Assembly (NCBI GenBank): GCA_903861075.1
Contig: CAIOSY010000156.1
Location: 1-45,761, forward strand
DNA from: an uncultured Nitrosomonadales bacterium
GTDB lineage: Bacteria > Pseudomonadota > Gammaproteobacteria > Burkholderiales > Gallionellaceae
Length of the DNA: 45,761 nucleotides
Direction: 5' to 3'
Part shown: piece after piece, positions 1 to 9,497 of the stretch
Numbering within the stretch: the first letter of the stretch is position 1
How the letters are laid out: each line of letters begins with the position of its first letter
The notes under the pieces: generated by a model
Seen by the model: only the letters and a program-made list of their open reading frames with translations
Database searches by the model: none
Told to the model about the DNA's origin: nothing
Position numbers and translations under genes: made by a program

Positions 1-69
1 CTGACCGCGAATCAAAAATATCTTCGATTCGATTTGCGCCATTGATGCAATCAATTTATTGTCAGTCAT
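1..69 (-). CDS. ORF6N-domain protein, N-terminal fragment (cut by window edge)
   Basis: The minus strand reads an ATG at 69-67, preceded by AAAGGAG at a normal distance, and stays open for 23 codons to the window edge. The peptide ends in IESKIFLIRGQ, which matches the start of the ORF6N/KilA-N-related domain (usual form: IE.RI.LIRGQ.VMLD.DLA.LYGV). ORF6N proteins are DNA-binding proteins of phages and mobile elements, common as chromosomal singletons. Only the first part of the domain is visible, so the identification rests on this short motif plus a good ribosome binding site. Confidence 0.6.
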   Translation of the reverse strand, partial: MTDNKLIASMAQIESKIFLIRGQ

Positions 70-192
70 CGCCCAACTCCTTTGCCGCTGTGATGCGTTA
101 AATTACGCGAAAAAACACTGCCCCCTTGGATACGCTGATTAAATAGTCATCCGATAGCCGCGAGGTACATTTCTCTCCGGATTGCCCTGGAA

Positions 193-402
193 TCAGTTCA
201 TCATCTGATGCTCGTACTTAACGCTTGCCATAGGGCCAATGGCGGACTCAAAAACCGGATGCCGCAGAGAAAAAAACAGCAGCGGGTTATCCGGTACAGA
301 TTCGAATCCGAATCACCTGTAGTAACTTGCAGCCTGTTCATCAAAGCATCGACAAACAACCGATACCACTCGCCACTTTAGCGCTAAAAATGGCCTCGCC
401 AT
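193..402 (-). pseudogene. GNAT acetyltransferase remnant (TacT-like toxin family), broken
   Basis: Reading the minus strand from about 402 to 193 gives DEQAASYYR, a TGA stop, then FGFESVPDNPLLFF and a stop at 195-193. This matches the C-terminal acetyl-CoA-binding end of GNAT toxins (DE.A..FYRRFGF...P...LFLP). The in-frame TGA (315-313) is one transition from a CGA Arg codon. A one-base loss just upstream separates a VDA segment in the neighbouring frame from FDEQ. The N-terminal two thirds are absent. No matching DUF1778-type antitoxin gene is visible. Bases 70-192 show nothing else recognisable. Confidence 0.55.
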
Positions 403-419
403 AGTTTCATTACCTTAAA

Positions 420-1394
420 TCACTTCACACCCTGCATCGTATCGACTGCCAAACACAAATCCTGCCAGGCCTTTGCTTTTTCCATCGGACTGCGTAACAA
501 ATAAGCGGGATGATAAGTGACAACCAGCGGTATCGTTTTATAGTTATGCAAGGTGCCGCGCAAGGAAGCGATACTCGCATCCGTTGCAAGCAACGCTGAA
601 GCGGCCGTCTTACCCAGCGTCACGATTATTTTAGGTTGAATCAGCTCAATCTGACGTTTTAAGTAAGGCAGACACGCCGAAATTTCACCCACATGAGGAT
701 GCCTATCCTCCTCAGGACGACATTTAATGACACCCGCCAAATAAACCTGATCGCGTTTTAACCCCATAGAGATCAGCATATTATCCAGTAGCGCTCCTGC
801 TGTACCGGAAAAAGGTATACCCGACACGTCTTCTTCCATCCCGGGCGCTTCGCCAATAAACAACCAGTTAGCGTGTTCATTCCCATTACCAAACACCGTT
901 TGCACACACCCCGCTCGCAACTTGCAAAGCTCACAAGTTTGAACTTTCTGTTTCAGCTCAGGCCAGTCTGTACCGCCCAACTGCCCACCCGAACTTTTAA
1001 GCTGAAATTCACGCAACGACTGCTCTGCCTCATCACTCGCAAACAATACCTGCGATTGGACGTCAGGGTTAATGGCAAACAGATCGACAATCCCGGGTAT
1101 TTTAATTACCACATCATCAACAGCCTGCTTAACCGCATCATCCAGTTCAACTTGCGGCACATCCTGTTCTGAAATGCCCGGCTCAATTGAAACGTGTGAT
1201 TTTAACGGCTCCGTTGGGTCATACTGTTGACTCAACACGATCGGTGCTATTTCTAAAGACGTTGCTATCACTTCAGTGCTTACAGCACTCACCTCTACAT
1301 TGATAGTATCGAGCCCGTCACCTTGAGGCAAATTACGCCGCACCCATATCGGGTACAGATTTAATTCGCGCAACATCGCTTCGCGCCTATCCAT
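420..1394 (-). CDS. Uracil-DNA glycosylase, family 4/5 type with 4Fe-4S cluster
   Basis: Removes uracil from DNA to start base excision repair. The catalytic domain covers about residues 145-324: four cluster cysteines C154/C157 (CELC), C225 and C241, the uracil-pocket motif GEAPG at 181-185 followed by MEED, and the motif HPAYLLR at 295-301. Residues 1-145 form an acidic, low-complexity extension; similar extensions occur in the betaproteobacterial members first named after the phage SPO1 DNA polymerase. The ATG overlaps the end of rimI by 8 bp, so the two are translationally coupled at the end of the metY-ispD-ispF-tsaB-rimI cluster. The assignment to the family is firm; the exact subfamily (4 versus 5) is not. 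Confidence 0.9.
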   Translation of the reverse strand: MDRREAMLRELNLYPIWVRRNLPQGDGLDTINVEVSAVSTEVIATSLEIAPIVLSQQYDPTEPLKSHVSIEPGISEQDVPQVELDDAVKQAVDDVVIKIPGIVDLFAINPDVQSQVLFASDEAEQSLREFQLKSSGGQLGGTDWPELKQKVQTCELCKLRAGCVQTVFGNGNEHANWLFIGEAPGMEEDVSGIPFSGTAGALLDNMLISMGLKRDQVYLAGVIKCRPEEDRHPHVGEISACLPYLKRQIELIQPKIIVTLGKTAASALLATDASIASLRGTLHNYKTIPLVVTYHPAYLLRSPMEKAKAWQDLCLAVDTMQGVK

Positions 1395-1839
1395 TTATAC
1401 TCCCTGCCAAATTATCTCGCACCATCACCAGGGCATCCTCACGACCCGTATCAATCTGATAATATCCTCGTCTAAGACCAATCTGAGAAAATCCAGCGCG
1501 CTGATATAAAGCAATCGCTGGAAAATTAGATGCCCTTACTTCAAGATAAACACGAGATAATTTTTTTTCACGCGCCGCAAGCAATAAGGCTTCAAGCATA
1601 TAACGCCCCAGACCTTGATGCTGATATTCATACGCTACGCCGATATTGAGTAACTCAGCCTCATCCACACCCGGCATTAACACCGCATAACCTGCAATTT
1701 CCCTGTCCACTTGCTTCACGAAACACAGATAACCACTGCCCAGCGCATCGCAGAAATTGCCGCGAGTCCAAGGAGTAGCGTGCAGGGATTGCTCCAAAAC
1801 CAGCACCCTATCAAGATCAATTTCCGTCATCAAACGCAT
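1387..1839 (-). CDS. rimI: Ribosomal protein S18-alanine N-acetyltransferase RimI
   Basis: A 150-residue GNAT-fold protein predicted to acetylate the N-terminal alanine of ribosomal protein S18. The acetyl-CoA loop QHQGLG is at 73-78, followed by E100 in LEVR, N105 and Y112 in the N.PA..LYQ..GF segment typical of RimI. Length equals that of the family. It overlaps tsaB upstream by 10 bp and the glycosylase downstream by 8 bp. The tsaB-rimI pairing is widespread in proteobacteria and supports this call over a general GNAT. Confidence 0.9.
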   Translation of the reverse strand: MRLMTEIDLDRVLVLEQSLHATPWTRGNFCDALGSGYLCFVKQVDREIAGYAVLMPGVDEAELLNIGVAYEYQHQGLGRYMLEALLLAAREKKLSRVYLEVRASNFPAIALYQRAGFSQIGLRRGYYQIDTGREDALVMVRDNLAGSING

Positions 1840-2552
1840 GATATGTTTATTAAGGCTTTATCGATGGCTATCTGTTCACGCTCTGCCGTTTTTAAAGCCA
1901 CTTTATTACGCAGATAAAAAGGCTGCGCCGAGGCAACATCTTTGCCTAAGCCGCGACCGAACTGCACAGCGCCTAAAGCAGCAATCGCTGCGGCTTGCGG
2001 TATGGCCGCACCATCCATACCTGACAATTGATTTGCATAGCGCAATTGCAATGCATCCGTAAAAGCGTAAAAACCGCTGCCCGCGCCGAACCACCCCTCA
2101 CCCTGAACCGAAGGCGCCTCTTCAGGCTTACACAAACAAGGCTCAAAAACAGTAATCCAGTCACCACCGGGTACAGATCGTTCATAGGCAGCGCAATAAA
2201 TTTCACCCATACGCGCATCCAGTGCCGCAATAACGCGGTTTCCATCTGCACCCTCAGCCAAAGCCAGCAAGGTACAAACACCGGCCACAGGCAGATTGAC
2301 ACCCAGCGCCAATCCCTGTGTTACACCGCACGCAATACGCACGCCCGTGAACGAACCCGGCCCGGAACCATACGCAATACCATCCATATCCTGTATTTTG
2401 CATCCAGCCTCTTTGAGCAAGACATCCAGCATTTCAATCAAAATTTCAGAATGTTTCTGCCCCGCCAAAGTGCAATGCTCTGTAATATTACCCGCCAAAC
2501 TCAACGCAACCGAACAATATTCGGTCGAGGTATCTAATGCGAGTATTTTCAT
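1830..2552 (-). CDS. tsaB: tRNA threonylcarbamoyladenosine biosynthesis protein TsaB
   Basis: Inactive-kinase-fold partner of TsaD in making t6A37 on tRNAs that read ANN codons. The ASKHA-type start ILALDTST at 3-10 and the family signature [12 protein letters not shown] at 61-72 are intact. Length (240 aa) is normal for TsaB and shorter than TsaD, and the metal-binding histidines of TsaD are missing, as expected. The start ATG overlaps the ispF stop by 4 bp (ATGA), and rimI overlaps its end, so expression is coupled through three genes. Confidence 0.93.
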   Translation of the reverse strand: MKILALDTSTEYCSVALSLAGNITEHCTLAGQKHSEILIEMLDVLLKEAGCKIQDMDGIAYGSGPGSFTGVRIACGVTQGLALGVNLPVAGVCTLLALAEGADGNRVIAALDARMGEIYCAAYERSVPGGDWITVFEPCLCKPEEAPSVQGEGWFGAGSGFYAFTDALQLRYANQLSGMDGAAIPQAAAIAALGAVQFGRGLGKDVASAQPFYLRNKVALKTAEREQIAIDKALINISCV

Positions 2553-3025
2553 TGATCCACCCGTAACAATACCACTGCCTGCGCAGCGATACCTTCTCCC
2601 CGACCCGGGTATCCCAGATGTTCAGTCGTGGTTGCTTTGACATTCACAGCACTTTTTTCAATACGTAAATCATCTGCAATATGACTAACCATTTGTGAAA
2701 TATGAGGAGCCATTTTTGGCGCCTGCGCAATGATGGTTGCGTCTACATTAGCAATACGATAGCCTTGCTGGCGAACCAAATGCAGCGTTTTGCGTAACAA
2801 AATCCGACTGTCGATATTTTTATATTCAGCATCTGTATCGGAAAAATGCCGTCCTATATCGCCCAAGGCTGCAGCACCTAAAAGCGCATCACAAATCGCA
2901 TGCAACAACACATCCGCATCGGAATGACCCAGCAAACCTTTCTCATACGGGATTTCCACCCCGCCAATAATAAGCAATCTCCCTTCAACCAGTTGATGCA
3001 CATCAAACCCCTGACCTACTCTCAT
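2549..3025 (-). CDS. ispF: 2-C-methyl-D-erythritol 2,4-cyclodiphosphate synthase
   Basis: Cyclises CDP-ME 2-phosphate to MEcPP in the MEP isoprenoid pathway as a homotrimer. The zinc ligands D8, H10 and H42 are in place (GFDVHQL; DVLLHA), as are GHSDAD at 33-38 and [11 protein letters not shown] at 55-65. Length of 158 aa is standard. It lies 53 bp after ispD, which makes the preceding intermediate two steps earlier, and overlaps tsaB by 4 bp. Confidence 0.96.
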   Translation of the reverse strand: MRVGQGFDVHQLVEGRLLIIGGVEIPYEKGLLGHSDADVLLHAICDALLGAAALGDIGRHFSDTDAEYKNIDSRILLRKTLHLVRQQGYRIANVDATIIAQAPKMAPHISQMVSHIADDLRIEKSAVNVKATTTEHLGYPGRGEGIAAQAVVLLRVDQ

Positions 3026-3078
3026 GCTTTTTTCCTTAAAGACTTCAATTCATACCGAAAAAGGGCGAGCGCTGAAAC

Positions 3079-3756
3079 TTATCGGCGCGTTAACAGCAAT
3101 TCAGCCATCAATAAATCCTGAGGATAGGTTACCTTGAAATTACTCGTATCCCCCGCTACTAACCTTGGACTTAAACCCAGCGCTTCAATCGCCGATGCTT
3201 CATCCGTCACCTGTTTGCATAGACCTAACGCTTGTACCAACAATCCGGCACGAAACATCTGCGGTGTCTGCGCCTGCCACAACTGCTCACGATTTTCAGT
3301 ATTCAGTATGCGCTGCATTGCATCCGCGCGCTTTAACGTATCCGCAACCGGGACGGCCAGTATCCCGCCCACGGGATCATATTTTAGCGTATTGATTAGT
3401 TTAATTAGATTATCAATCGTCAAACAAGGTCGCGCGGCATCGTGCACCAGCACCCAATCATCCGATTCCAACTCAGCCGCAAGCAAGCCGTTCAAAACGG
3501 TATCGGCACGCATTTCACCACCACAAAATAACGTTTGTAATTTATCGCCAAACTGCGACCAGTCATAATGGTGAAATAACGTGTCGTTGGGTGATAAAAC
3601 CACAAAAACCGTCTTGACATCCATACAGGAACACAAGGTTTTCAGTGCATGAAAAATCATGGGCTGACCTGCCAGCGGCAGATATTGCTTAGGTAAGTCA
3701 TTTCCCATGCGCGTACCGAAACCGGCGGCAGGCACAAGCGCAAAAAAATCCGCCAT
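3079..3756 (-). CDS. ispD: 2-C-methyl-D-erythritol 4-phosphate cytidylyltransferase
   Basis: Couples MEP to CTP in the MEP pathway. The nucleotide-binding start VPAAGFGTRMGNDLPKQYL carries the G.G.RM turn and the lysine near 23. The VHDAARP motif follows in the middle, with TDEASA.E near the C-terminus. Length is 225 aa, normal for stand-alone IspD; it is not fused to IspF as in some alphaproteobacteria. The start is 11 bp after the metY stop, so the isoprenoid genes are probably co-transcribed with metY. Confidence 0.95.
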   Translation of the reverse strand: MADFFALVPAAGFGTRMGNDLPKQYLPLAGQPMIFHALKTLCSCMDVKTVFVVLSPNDTLFHHYDWSQFGDKLQTLFCGGEMRADTVLNGLLAAELESDDWVLVHDAARPCLTIDNLIKLINTLKYDPVGGILAVPVADTLKRADAMQRILNTENREQLWQAQTPQMFRAGLLVQALGLCKQVTDEASAIEALGLSPRLVAGDTSNFKVTYPQDLLMAELLLTRR

Positions 3757-3767
3757 TAAATTCTCAC

Positions 3768-5042
3768 TCAGGAAGCCGCATCTAAGGCCTGACGAATATC
3801 TTCAAGAATATCATCGATATGTTCAATACCAATAGACAACCTAACCATATCCACAGAGACACCGGCACGCGCCAACTCTTCACCGCTTAACTGGCGATGC
3901 GTGGTTGAAGCAGGATGACAGGCCAGCGATTTCGCATCACCAATATTGACCAGACGTAAAATCATCTGTAGAGCATCAATAAACTTACCGCCGGCAACTT
4001 CACCGCCCTTAATACCAAAGGTCAAAATACCCGACGCCTTACCCGCCGTTACTTTCTGACACGTTTCATGAAATTTACTGTTTTGCAAACCGGCATAATT
4101 AACCCAGGCAACTTGAGGATGTTGCTGCAGAAATTGTGCAACTGCCAGCGCATTCTCACAGTGCCTCTCCATACGCAGGCTTAGTGTTTCCAAACCTTGC
4201 AGCAGTAAAAACGCACTCAATGGCGCGAGAGCCGCACCTGTATTGCGCAAAGGCACAACACGGCAACGGCCAATATAAGCAGCCGCTCCCAGCGCTGCGG
4301 TATAAACCACGCCATGATACGAAGGATCGGGTTCATTAAGCACCGGGAAACGCGCCTTATTAGCGACCCAGTCAAACCTACCTGAATCGATAATAATGCC
4401 TCCGATGGTCGTACCGTGTCCGCCTATATATTTTGTCAAGGAATGCACCACAATGTCTGCTCCCTGCTCAAAGGGTCTGCATAAACAAGGTGTTGCCACA
4501 GTATTATCGACAATCAAAGGCACACCATGGCGATGGGCGATGTCAGCAAGTTTTTGTATATCAACCACATTTCCCAACGGATTACCGATGGTTTCACAAT
4601 ATAGCGCACGAGTTTTATCATCGATCAGACTTTCCAGCCCGGCATAATCGTCATAAGCGGCCATACGCACCTGAATTCCCTGCTGAGGAAAAGTATGAGC
4701 AAACAAATTATAGGTGCCGCCATAAAGTTCACTGGTGCTGACAATATTGTCACCTGCACGGGCGATACATTGTATGGCATACGTGATTGCTGCCATGCCA
4801 GATGCAACGGCCAGCGCACCTATCCCACCCTCAATCGCGGCCAAACGCGCTTCGAGAACCGCCGTAGTTGGATTCATGATGCGCGTATAAATATTCCCTG
4901 CCACTTGAAGATTAAACAAATCCGCCCCGTGCTGGGTATTATCGAAGGTATACGACGTCGTCTGATAAATAGGGACCGCCGCCGCCTTCGTTGTCTGTTC
5001 AGATTTATAACCTTGATGTAGCGCAAGTGATTCCAGCTTCAT
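3768..5042 (-). CDS. metY: O-acetylhomoserine sulfhydrylase (PLP-dependent Cys/Met metabolism family)
   Basis: Predicted to form homocysteine from O-acetylhomoserine and sulfide, giving direct sulfhydrylation in methionine synthesis. The PLP lysine is K204 in HSLTKYIGGHG. IYTRIMNPT near 51-59 and the SGM.AI segment near 81 are typical of the MetY branch, as is the length of 424 aa. I chose the ATG at 5042-5040 because GGAG lies 7 bp before it; a TTG four codons upstream overlaps that ribosome binding site. It is the first gene of the minus-strand cluster and is divergent from mfd. Confidence 0.92.
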   Translation of the reverse strand: MKLESLALHQGYKSEQTTKAAAVPIYQTTSYTFDNTQHGADLFNLQVAGNIYTRIMNPTTAVLEARLAAIEGGIGALAVASGMAAITYAIQCIARAGDNIVSTSELYGGTYNLFAHTFPQQGIQVRMAAYDDYAGLESLIDDKTRALYCETIGNPLGNVVDIQKLADIAHRHGVPLIVDNTVATPCLCRPFEQGADIVVHSLTKYIGGHGTTIGGIIIDSGRFDWVANKARFPVLNEPDPSYHGVVYTAALGAAAYIGRCRVVPLRNTGAALAPLSAFLLLQGLETLSLRMERHCENALAVAQFLQQHPQVAWVNYAGLQNSKFHETCQKVTAGKASGILTFGIKGGEVAGGKFIDALQMILRLVNIGDAKSLACHPASTTHRQLSGEELARAGVSVDMVRLSIGIEHIDDILEDIRQALDAAS

Positions 5043-5182
5043 AGCCTTCTCCAATCGTTAATAATAGTGTCTGTTCCGATTTTTATCACACTGACGTAAA
5101 ATTAATCTTGCCTTAATAACAAAATTCAGATTTTTGAATCATAGCACGCGGGTTTAAGCAAAACACTACCCGCCTTCCTCTA

Positions 5183-5188
5183 TATAAT
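5183..5188 (+). promoter_or_regulatory. Probable -10 box for mfd
   Basis: A consensus TATAAT lies 26 bp before the chosen mfd ATG, in the 172-bp divergent gap between metY and mfd. I see no good -35 at 17 bp, so this is a partial call. The rest of the gap is AT-rich and shows no other clear signal. Confidence 0.4.
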
Positions 5189-5214
5189 ATCGGTCTTTGT
5201 ATCAGGTTGTCGTT

Positions 5215-8200
5215 ATGCTATTTGACTCAAAACACGCGCGCCCCCGTTATACCGGCCTCGTTGGCTCATCCGACGCATTAGCGTTGGCACAACAGGCTAA
5301 CAAAAAAACGCCTCTGGTAGTCATTACAGCCAACGCGCATGAAGCACAAAGACTGACGGAGGAAATTCCTTTTTTCGCCCCGGAACTGCGTGTGCATTTG
5401 TTACCCGACTGGGAAACACTGCCCTATGATCATTTCTCACCCCATCAAGATCTTATTTCAGAACGCCTGGCCACACTGCATCATGTACGCAGCCAGTCCT
5501 GTGACGTGCTTGTTGTTCCGGTGACAACCGCGCTCTACCCCTTGCCCCCCCCTGAATATTTAGCCGCCTTCACCTTTTTTCTCAAACGCGGCGAAAAGCT
5601 CAATCTCCCGGCCTTACGCGAACAGATGACCTTTGCCGGTTACAGCCACGTCCAACAAGTTTTATCACCCGGTGAGTTTTGTGTGCGCGGGGGCATTATC
5701 GATCTCTTCGCTATGGGCAGCGTTTTACCTTACCGGATTGATTTATTCGATGATGAAATCGAAACACTGTCCACCTTTGACGTCGACACCCAGCGCACCT
5801 TATATCCCGTTCCCGAAATCCGCCTGTTACCTGCGCGTGAATTCCCACTGGACGAAAAAGGTCAAGCCAATTTTCGCCAGCGCTTTCGCGACCGTTTCGA
5901 GGGCGATCCTTCAAAATCGCGTATCTATAAGGAAATTAGCCGTGGCAATGCGCCGGCGGGTATTGAATATTACCTGCCGTTGTTCTTTGATAAAACAGCA
6001 ACCCTATTCGACTATTTGCCCGCTACGACAACCGTATGTCTGCGGGGCGACATCGATAAGGCGATTATGCAATTCGGCGTAGATGCACTATCCCGTTACA
6101 ACTTGCTCAGAGGCGATCCGCAACACCCTCTACTCTCTCTGTCTGAATTGTTTTTAGATAGTGAAGCATTTTTTATCGCTCTGAAGAATTTTTCACGATT
6201 AGACATCCTCACCAGTGCGGACGCTTCAACTTATCAAGCTTGCGCAACAGCAACCCTACCCGATATTGCCGTTAATCGGCACGCCGAGATACCCACCCAG
6301 GCCTTCGCGCAGTTTTTGGAAAATTATCAGGGTCGAGTTTTGCTACTAGCTGACAGCCTGGGGCGGCGCGAGATTATCTCGGATTATTTATTCGAATACG
6401 GCCTCAAAGCGGACATCTGTGAAAACTACACCGATTTTTTGAAGAGTCGCAAAAAATTCATGCTGGGCATAAGCTCGCTGCAAAATGGATTTTTATTGTC
6501 AGACGAACAACTTGCTATCCTTACCGAAACTGAACTGTATGCATCGCAACCGCGTAACCGTGCCGCAAGACAGGTTAAAAAAACGGCCATGGAAGGAATG
6601 TTGCGGGACTTGTCCGAACTTAAAGTGGGCGACCCTGTGGTACATGAGCAACACGGTATCGCGCGCTACCGTGGACTGGTGAATTTAGATTTAGGCGAAG
6701 GAATGAGCGAGTTTTTACTGCTGGAATATGCAGGTTCAGACAAACTCTATGTTCCTGTTTCACAACTTCATGTCATTGGTCGTTACAGTGGTGGCGCATC
6801 AGACACCGCCCCTTTACATAAACTGGGTAGTGGCGCATGGGACAAGGCGAAACGCCGTGCGATGGAACAGATCCGGGACACGGCTGCCGAATTACTTAAT
6901 ATTTATGCACAACGGGCCACCCGTCGCGGCCATGCCTTTAAACTCACACTGCGTGATTATGAAGAATTTTCCGCCGGGTTTGGCTTCGAAGAAACCCCCG
7001 ATCAAAGCGCTGCAATCAGTGCTGTGCTTGACGATTTGCAATCAGTTAAGCCTATGGACAGACTGATCTGCGGTGATGTTGGATTTGGCAAAACGGAAGT
7101 CGCACTCAGAGCCGCTTTTGTTGCGGCAATGGATGGGAAACAGGTCGCCGTATTAGTACCCACAACGCTACTGGCCGAACAACACTTTCAGAATTTTTCC
7201 AATCGCTTTGCCGACTGGCCTATCCGGATAGGCGAATTGTCACGCTTCCGTTCTGCTAAAGAGCAGACTCAGGCTCTGAAGGAAATGTCTGAAGGCAAGC
7301 TTGATATCATTATCGGCACACACAAGCTAATTCAAAAAGGCATCGTATTCGACAATCTGGGATTATTGATTATTGATGAAGAACACCGCTTCGGCGTACA
7401 ACAAAAGGAACGATTAAAAGCACTTCGTGCAGAGGTGGACATCCTCACACTCACCGCCACCCCGATTCCACGTACTCTGGCGATGTCTTTGGAGGGACTG
7501 CGTGATTTTTCCATTATTGCCACCGCCCCGCAACGACGACTGTCTATCAAGACCTTTGTCAGCAGTTATAGTCAAGGCGTAATTCGTGAAGCCGTATTAC
7601 GTGAACTCAAGCGCGGCGGACAAGTATATTTTCTTCATAACGAAGTCGATACCATCAGCAACATGCTGGAAAAGCTGACGGAATTACTACCTGAAGCGCG
7701 TATTCGTGTGGCGCATGGACAAATGGGAGAGCGCGAACTCGAATCAGTCATGCGCGACTTTTATCAGCAGCGCTTTAATATCCTGCTGTGCACAACCATT
7801 ATCGAGACGGGTATTGATGTGCCCACCGCAAATACCATCATCATGAATCGCGCCGACCGTTTTGGTTTGGCTCAATTACATCAGTTACGAGGACGGGTCG
7901 GGCGTTCACATCACCAGGCCTATGCCTATTTGCTCGTAGATACACTGGATGGACTGACGGTACAAGCGAAAAAACGCCTGGAAGCAATTCAAGCCATGGA
8001 ACAATTAGGCAGTGGATTTTATTTGGCGATGCACGATCTGGAAATACGCGGCGCGGGGGAAGTGCTGGGCGAATCACAAAGTGGCGAAATGCAGGAAATT
8101 GGTTTTTCTCTCTATACCGATATGCTAAACGCGGCGGTCGCCTCGCTCAAACAAGGACATGAACCCGATATGGCTCATCCCTTAGGCGTCACGACTGAAA

Positions 8201-8619
8201 TCAATTTACACAGTCCCGCCCTGTTACCTGACGAGTATTGCGGCGATATTCATCAACGATTGGTGATCTATAAACGCATGGCGAACTGTATTGCACAGTC
8301 GGAGCTCAATAACATGCATCAAGAATTGATCGATCGTTTTGGCTTATTGCCCGAACCAGCCCAAACATTGCTGGACAGCCATCAATTGCGCATTGCCGCT
8401 AAACCGCTGGGGATTTGTAAAATTGATGCGTCAGATGCGGCCATCCAAATTCAGTTTGTGCAAAACCCACCTATAAACCCCATGAAAATCATTACTTTAA
8501 TACAGAGCAAACGCTACATTAAAATGGTAGGTCAGGACAAATTACGCATTGAGTTAAAATACGACGACTTGAATCAACGTGTACTCGCCATTAAAAACTT
8601 TTTCAATGAATTGAAATAA
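5215..8619 (+). CDS. mfd: Transcription-repair coupling factor Mfd
   Basis: A DNA translocase that removes RNA polymerase stalled at lesions and recruits UvrA. From the ATG at 5215 it is 1134 aa, normal for Mfd. The UvrB-like N-terminal domain is followed by the RNA polymerase interaction domain (VVHEQHGIARYRGL), then the RecG-like motor: Walker A GDVGFGKTE near 619-627, the DEEH box near 720, TATPIPRTL, and GRVGRS. The C-terminal TRCF domain is complete. An alternative TTG start at 5197 lies too close to the likely transcription start. It ends 3 bp before serB. Confidence 0.97.
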   Translation: MLFDSKHARPRYTGLVGSSDALALAQQANKKTPLVVITANAHEAQRLTEEIPFFAPELRVHLLPDWETLPYDHFSPHQDLISERLATLHHVRSQSCDVLVVPVTTALYPLPPPEYLAAFTFFLKRGEKLNLPALREQMTFAGYSHVQQVLSPGEFCVRGGIIDLFAMGSVLPYRIDLFDDEIETLSTFDVDTQRTLYPVPEIRLLPAREFPLDEKGQANFRQRFRDRFEGDPSKSRIYKEISRGNAPAGIEYYLPLFFDKTATLFDYLPATTTVCLRGDIDKAIMQFGVDALSRYNLLRGDPQHPLLSLSELFLDSEAFFIALKNFSRLDILTSADASTYQACATATLPDIAVNRHAEIPTQAFAQFLENYQGRVLLLADSLGRREIISDYLFEYGLKADICENYTDFLKSRKKFMLGISSLQNGFLLSDEQLAILTETELYASQPRNRAARQVKKTAMEGMLRDLSELKVGDPVVHEQHGIARYRGLVNLDLGEGMSEFLLLEYAGSDKLYVPVSQLHVIGRYSGGASDTAPLHKLGSGAWDKAKRRAMEQIRDTAAELLNIYAQRATRRGHAFKLTLRDYEEFSAGFGFEETPDQSAAISAVLDDLQSVKPMDRLICGDVGFGKTEVALRAAFVAAMDGKQVAVLVPTTLLAEQHFQNFSNRFADWPIRIGELSRFRSAKEQTQALKEMSEGKLDIIIGTHKLIQKGIVFDNLGLLIIDEEHRFGVQQKERLKALRAEVDILTLTATPIPRTLAMSLEGLRDFSIIATAPQRRLSIKTFVSSYSQGVIREAVLRELKRGGQVYFLHNEVDTISNMLEKLTELLPEARIRVAHGQMGERELESVMRDFYQQRFNILLCTTIIETGIDVPTANTIIMNRADRFGLAQLHQLRGRVGRSHHQAYAYLLVDTLDGLTVQAKKRLEAIQAMEQLGSGFYLAMHDLEIRGAGEVLGESQSGEMQEIGFSLYTDMLNAAVASLKQGHEPDMAHPLGVTTEINLHSPALLPDEYCGDIHQRLVIYKRMANCIAQSELNNMHQELIDRFGLLPEPAQTLLDSHQLRIAAKPLGICKIDASDAAIQIQFVQNPPINPMKIITLIQSKRYIKMVGQDKLRIELKYDDLNQRVLAIKNFFNELK

Positions 8620-8622
8620 TTT

Positions 8623-9459
8623 ATGAATCTCATACTCCAGGCACTACAGGACATCCCCTCGCATCAACTTGCACACCTTGCCTCTTTGTCCCGCTCTTCC
8701 GGGATTGAAAACATCGCCACAAATACCTATCGTTTACGATCGGCGACGAAACAGACAGAGATTAGCAATTACTGTTTAGAACACCAGATAGACTTTGGTT
8801 TTGTGCCCGCTCACAGGCGGCTGGCCGACTTCGGGCTATTGGTGATGGACATGGATTCAACACTGATCAACATCGAGTGCATAGACGAAATCGCCGACAT
8901 GCAAGGTTTAAAATCCGAGGTTGCCGCCATTACGGAAGCGGCAATGCGAGGGGAAATCGATTTTTCTGAAAGTTTGCGTCAACGGGTCGCACTGCTCGAA
9001 GGTTTGGAGGAATCCGCCTTACAGCAGGTGTATGATGAACGCCTGAAGCTCAATCCTGGAGCCGAATCAATGCTTGCCGGCTTAAAACAACTCGGCATCA
9101 AAACACTACTGGTATCGGGTGGTTTTGTGTTCTTCACCGGGCGTCTAAAAAAGCGATTAGATCTAGACTACACCCATGCTAACACCCTGGAAATACGGGA
9201 TGGCAAACTTACCGGACGCGTGCTGGGTGAGATACTCGATGCAACGGGAAAAGCACAATGGCTGATTAAAACCAGAGATGCACTGGGCCTTAAACCGGAA
9301 CAAGTCATAGCCATGGGTGATGGCGCAAACGACTTAAAAATGATGGCAGAAGCCGGAGTTAGCATTGCCTACCACGCCAAGCCTGTGGTACGCGCACAAG
9401 CAAGCTATGCTTTTAATTTTGTAGGATTGGACGGACTGGTAACGTTGCTGAATAACTGA
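8623..9459 (+). CDS. serB: Phosphoserine phosphatase
   Basis: Final step of serine synthesis, hydrolysing phosphoserine. HAD motif I is DMDST at 76-80 with nucleophile D76 and acid D78, in the SerB-typical context [18 protein letters not shown]. Motif II SGGF and motif III/IV GDGAND near 231-236 are present. The N-terminal 70 residues are short for a full ACT domain, as in many betaproteobacterial SerB (278 aa here against 322 in E. coli). It starts 3 bp after mfd, so the two are co-transcribed. Confidence 0.95.
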   Translation: MNLILQALQDIPSHQLAHLASLSRSSGIENIATNTYRLRSATKQTEISNYCLEHQIDFGFVPAHRRLADFGLLVMDMDSTLINIECIDEIADMQGLKSEVAAITEAAMRGEIDFSESLRQRVALLEGLEESALQQVYDERLKLNPGAESMLAGLKQLGIKTLLVSGGFVFFTGRLKKRLDLDYTHANTLEIRDGKLTGRVLGEILDATGKAQWLIKTRDALGLKPEQVIAMGDGANDLKMMAEAGVSIAYHAKPVVRAQASYAFNFVGLDGLVTLLNN

Positions 9460-9497
9460 AAGCGAAAACCGGGAAGTCATCAACAGGGGAAGTAAAA

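Noticed and set aside
5633-6082. Alternative-frame open frames inside mfd, recBCD and other large genes
   Set aside because: They lie wholly within well-supported genes, have no domains and no start signals.
9460-9497. Cobalamin riboswitch upstream of nrdJ
   Set aside because: The gap to serB is only 38 bp, too short for a B12 riboswitch, and no B12-box-like text is present.
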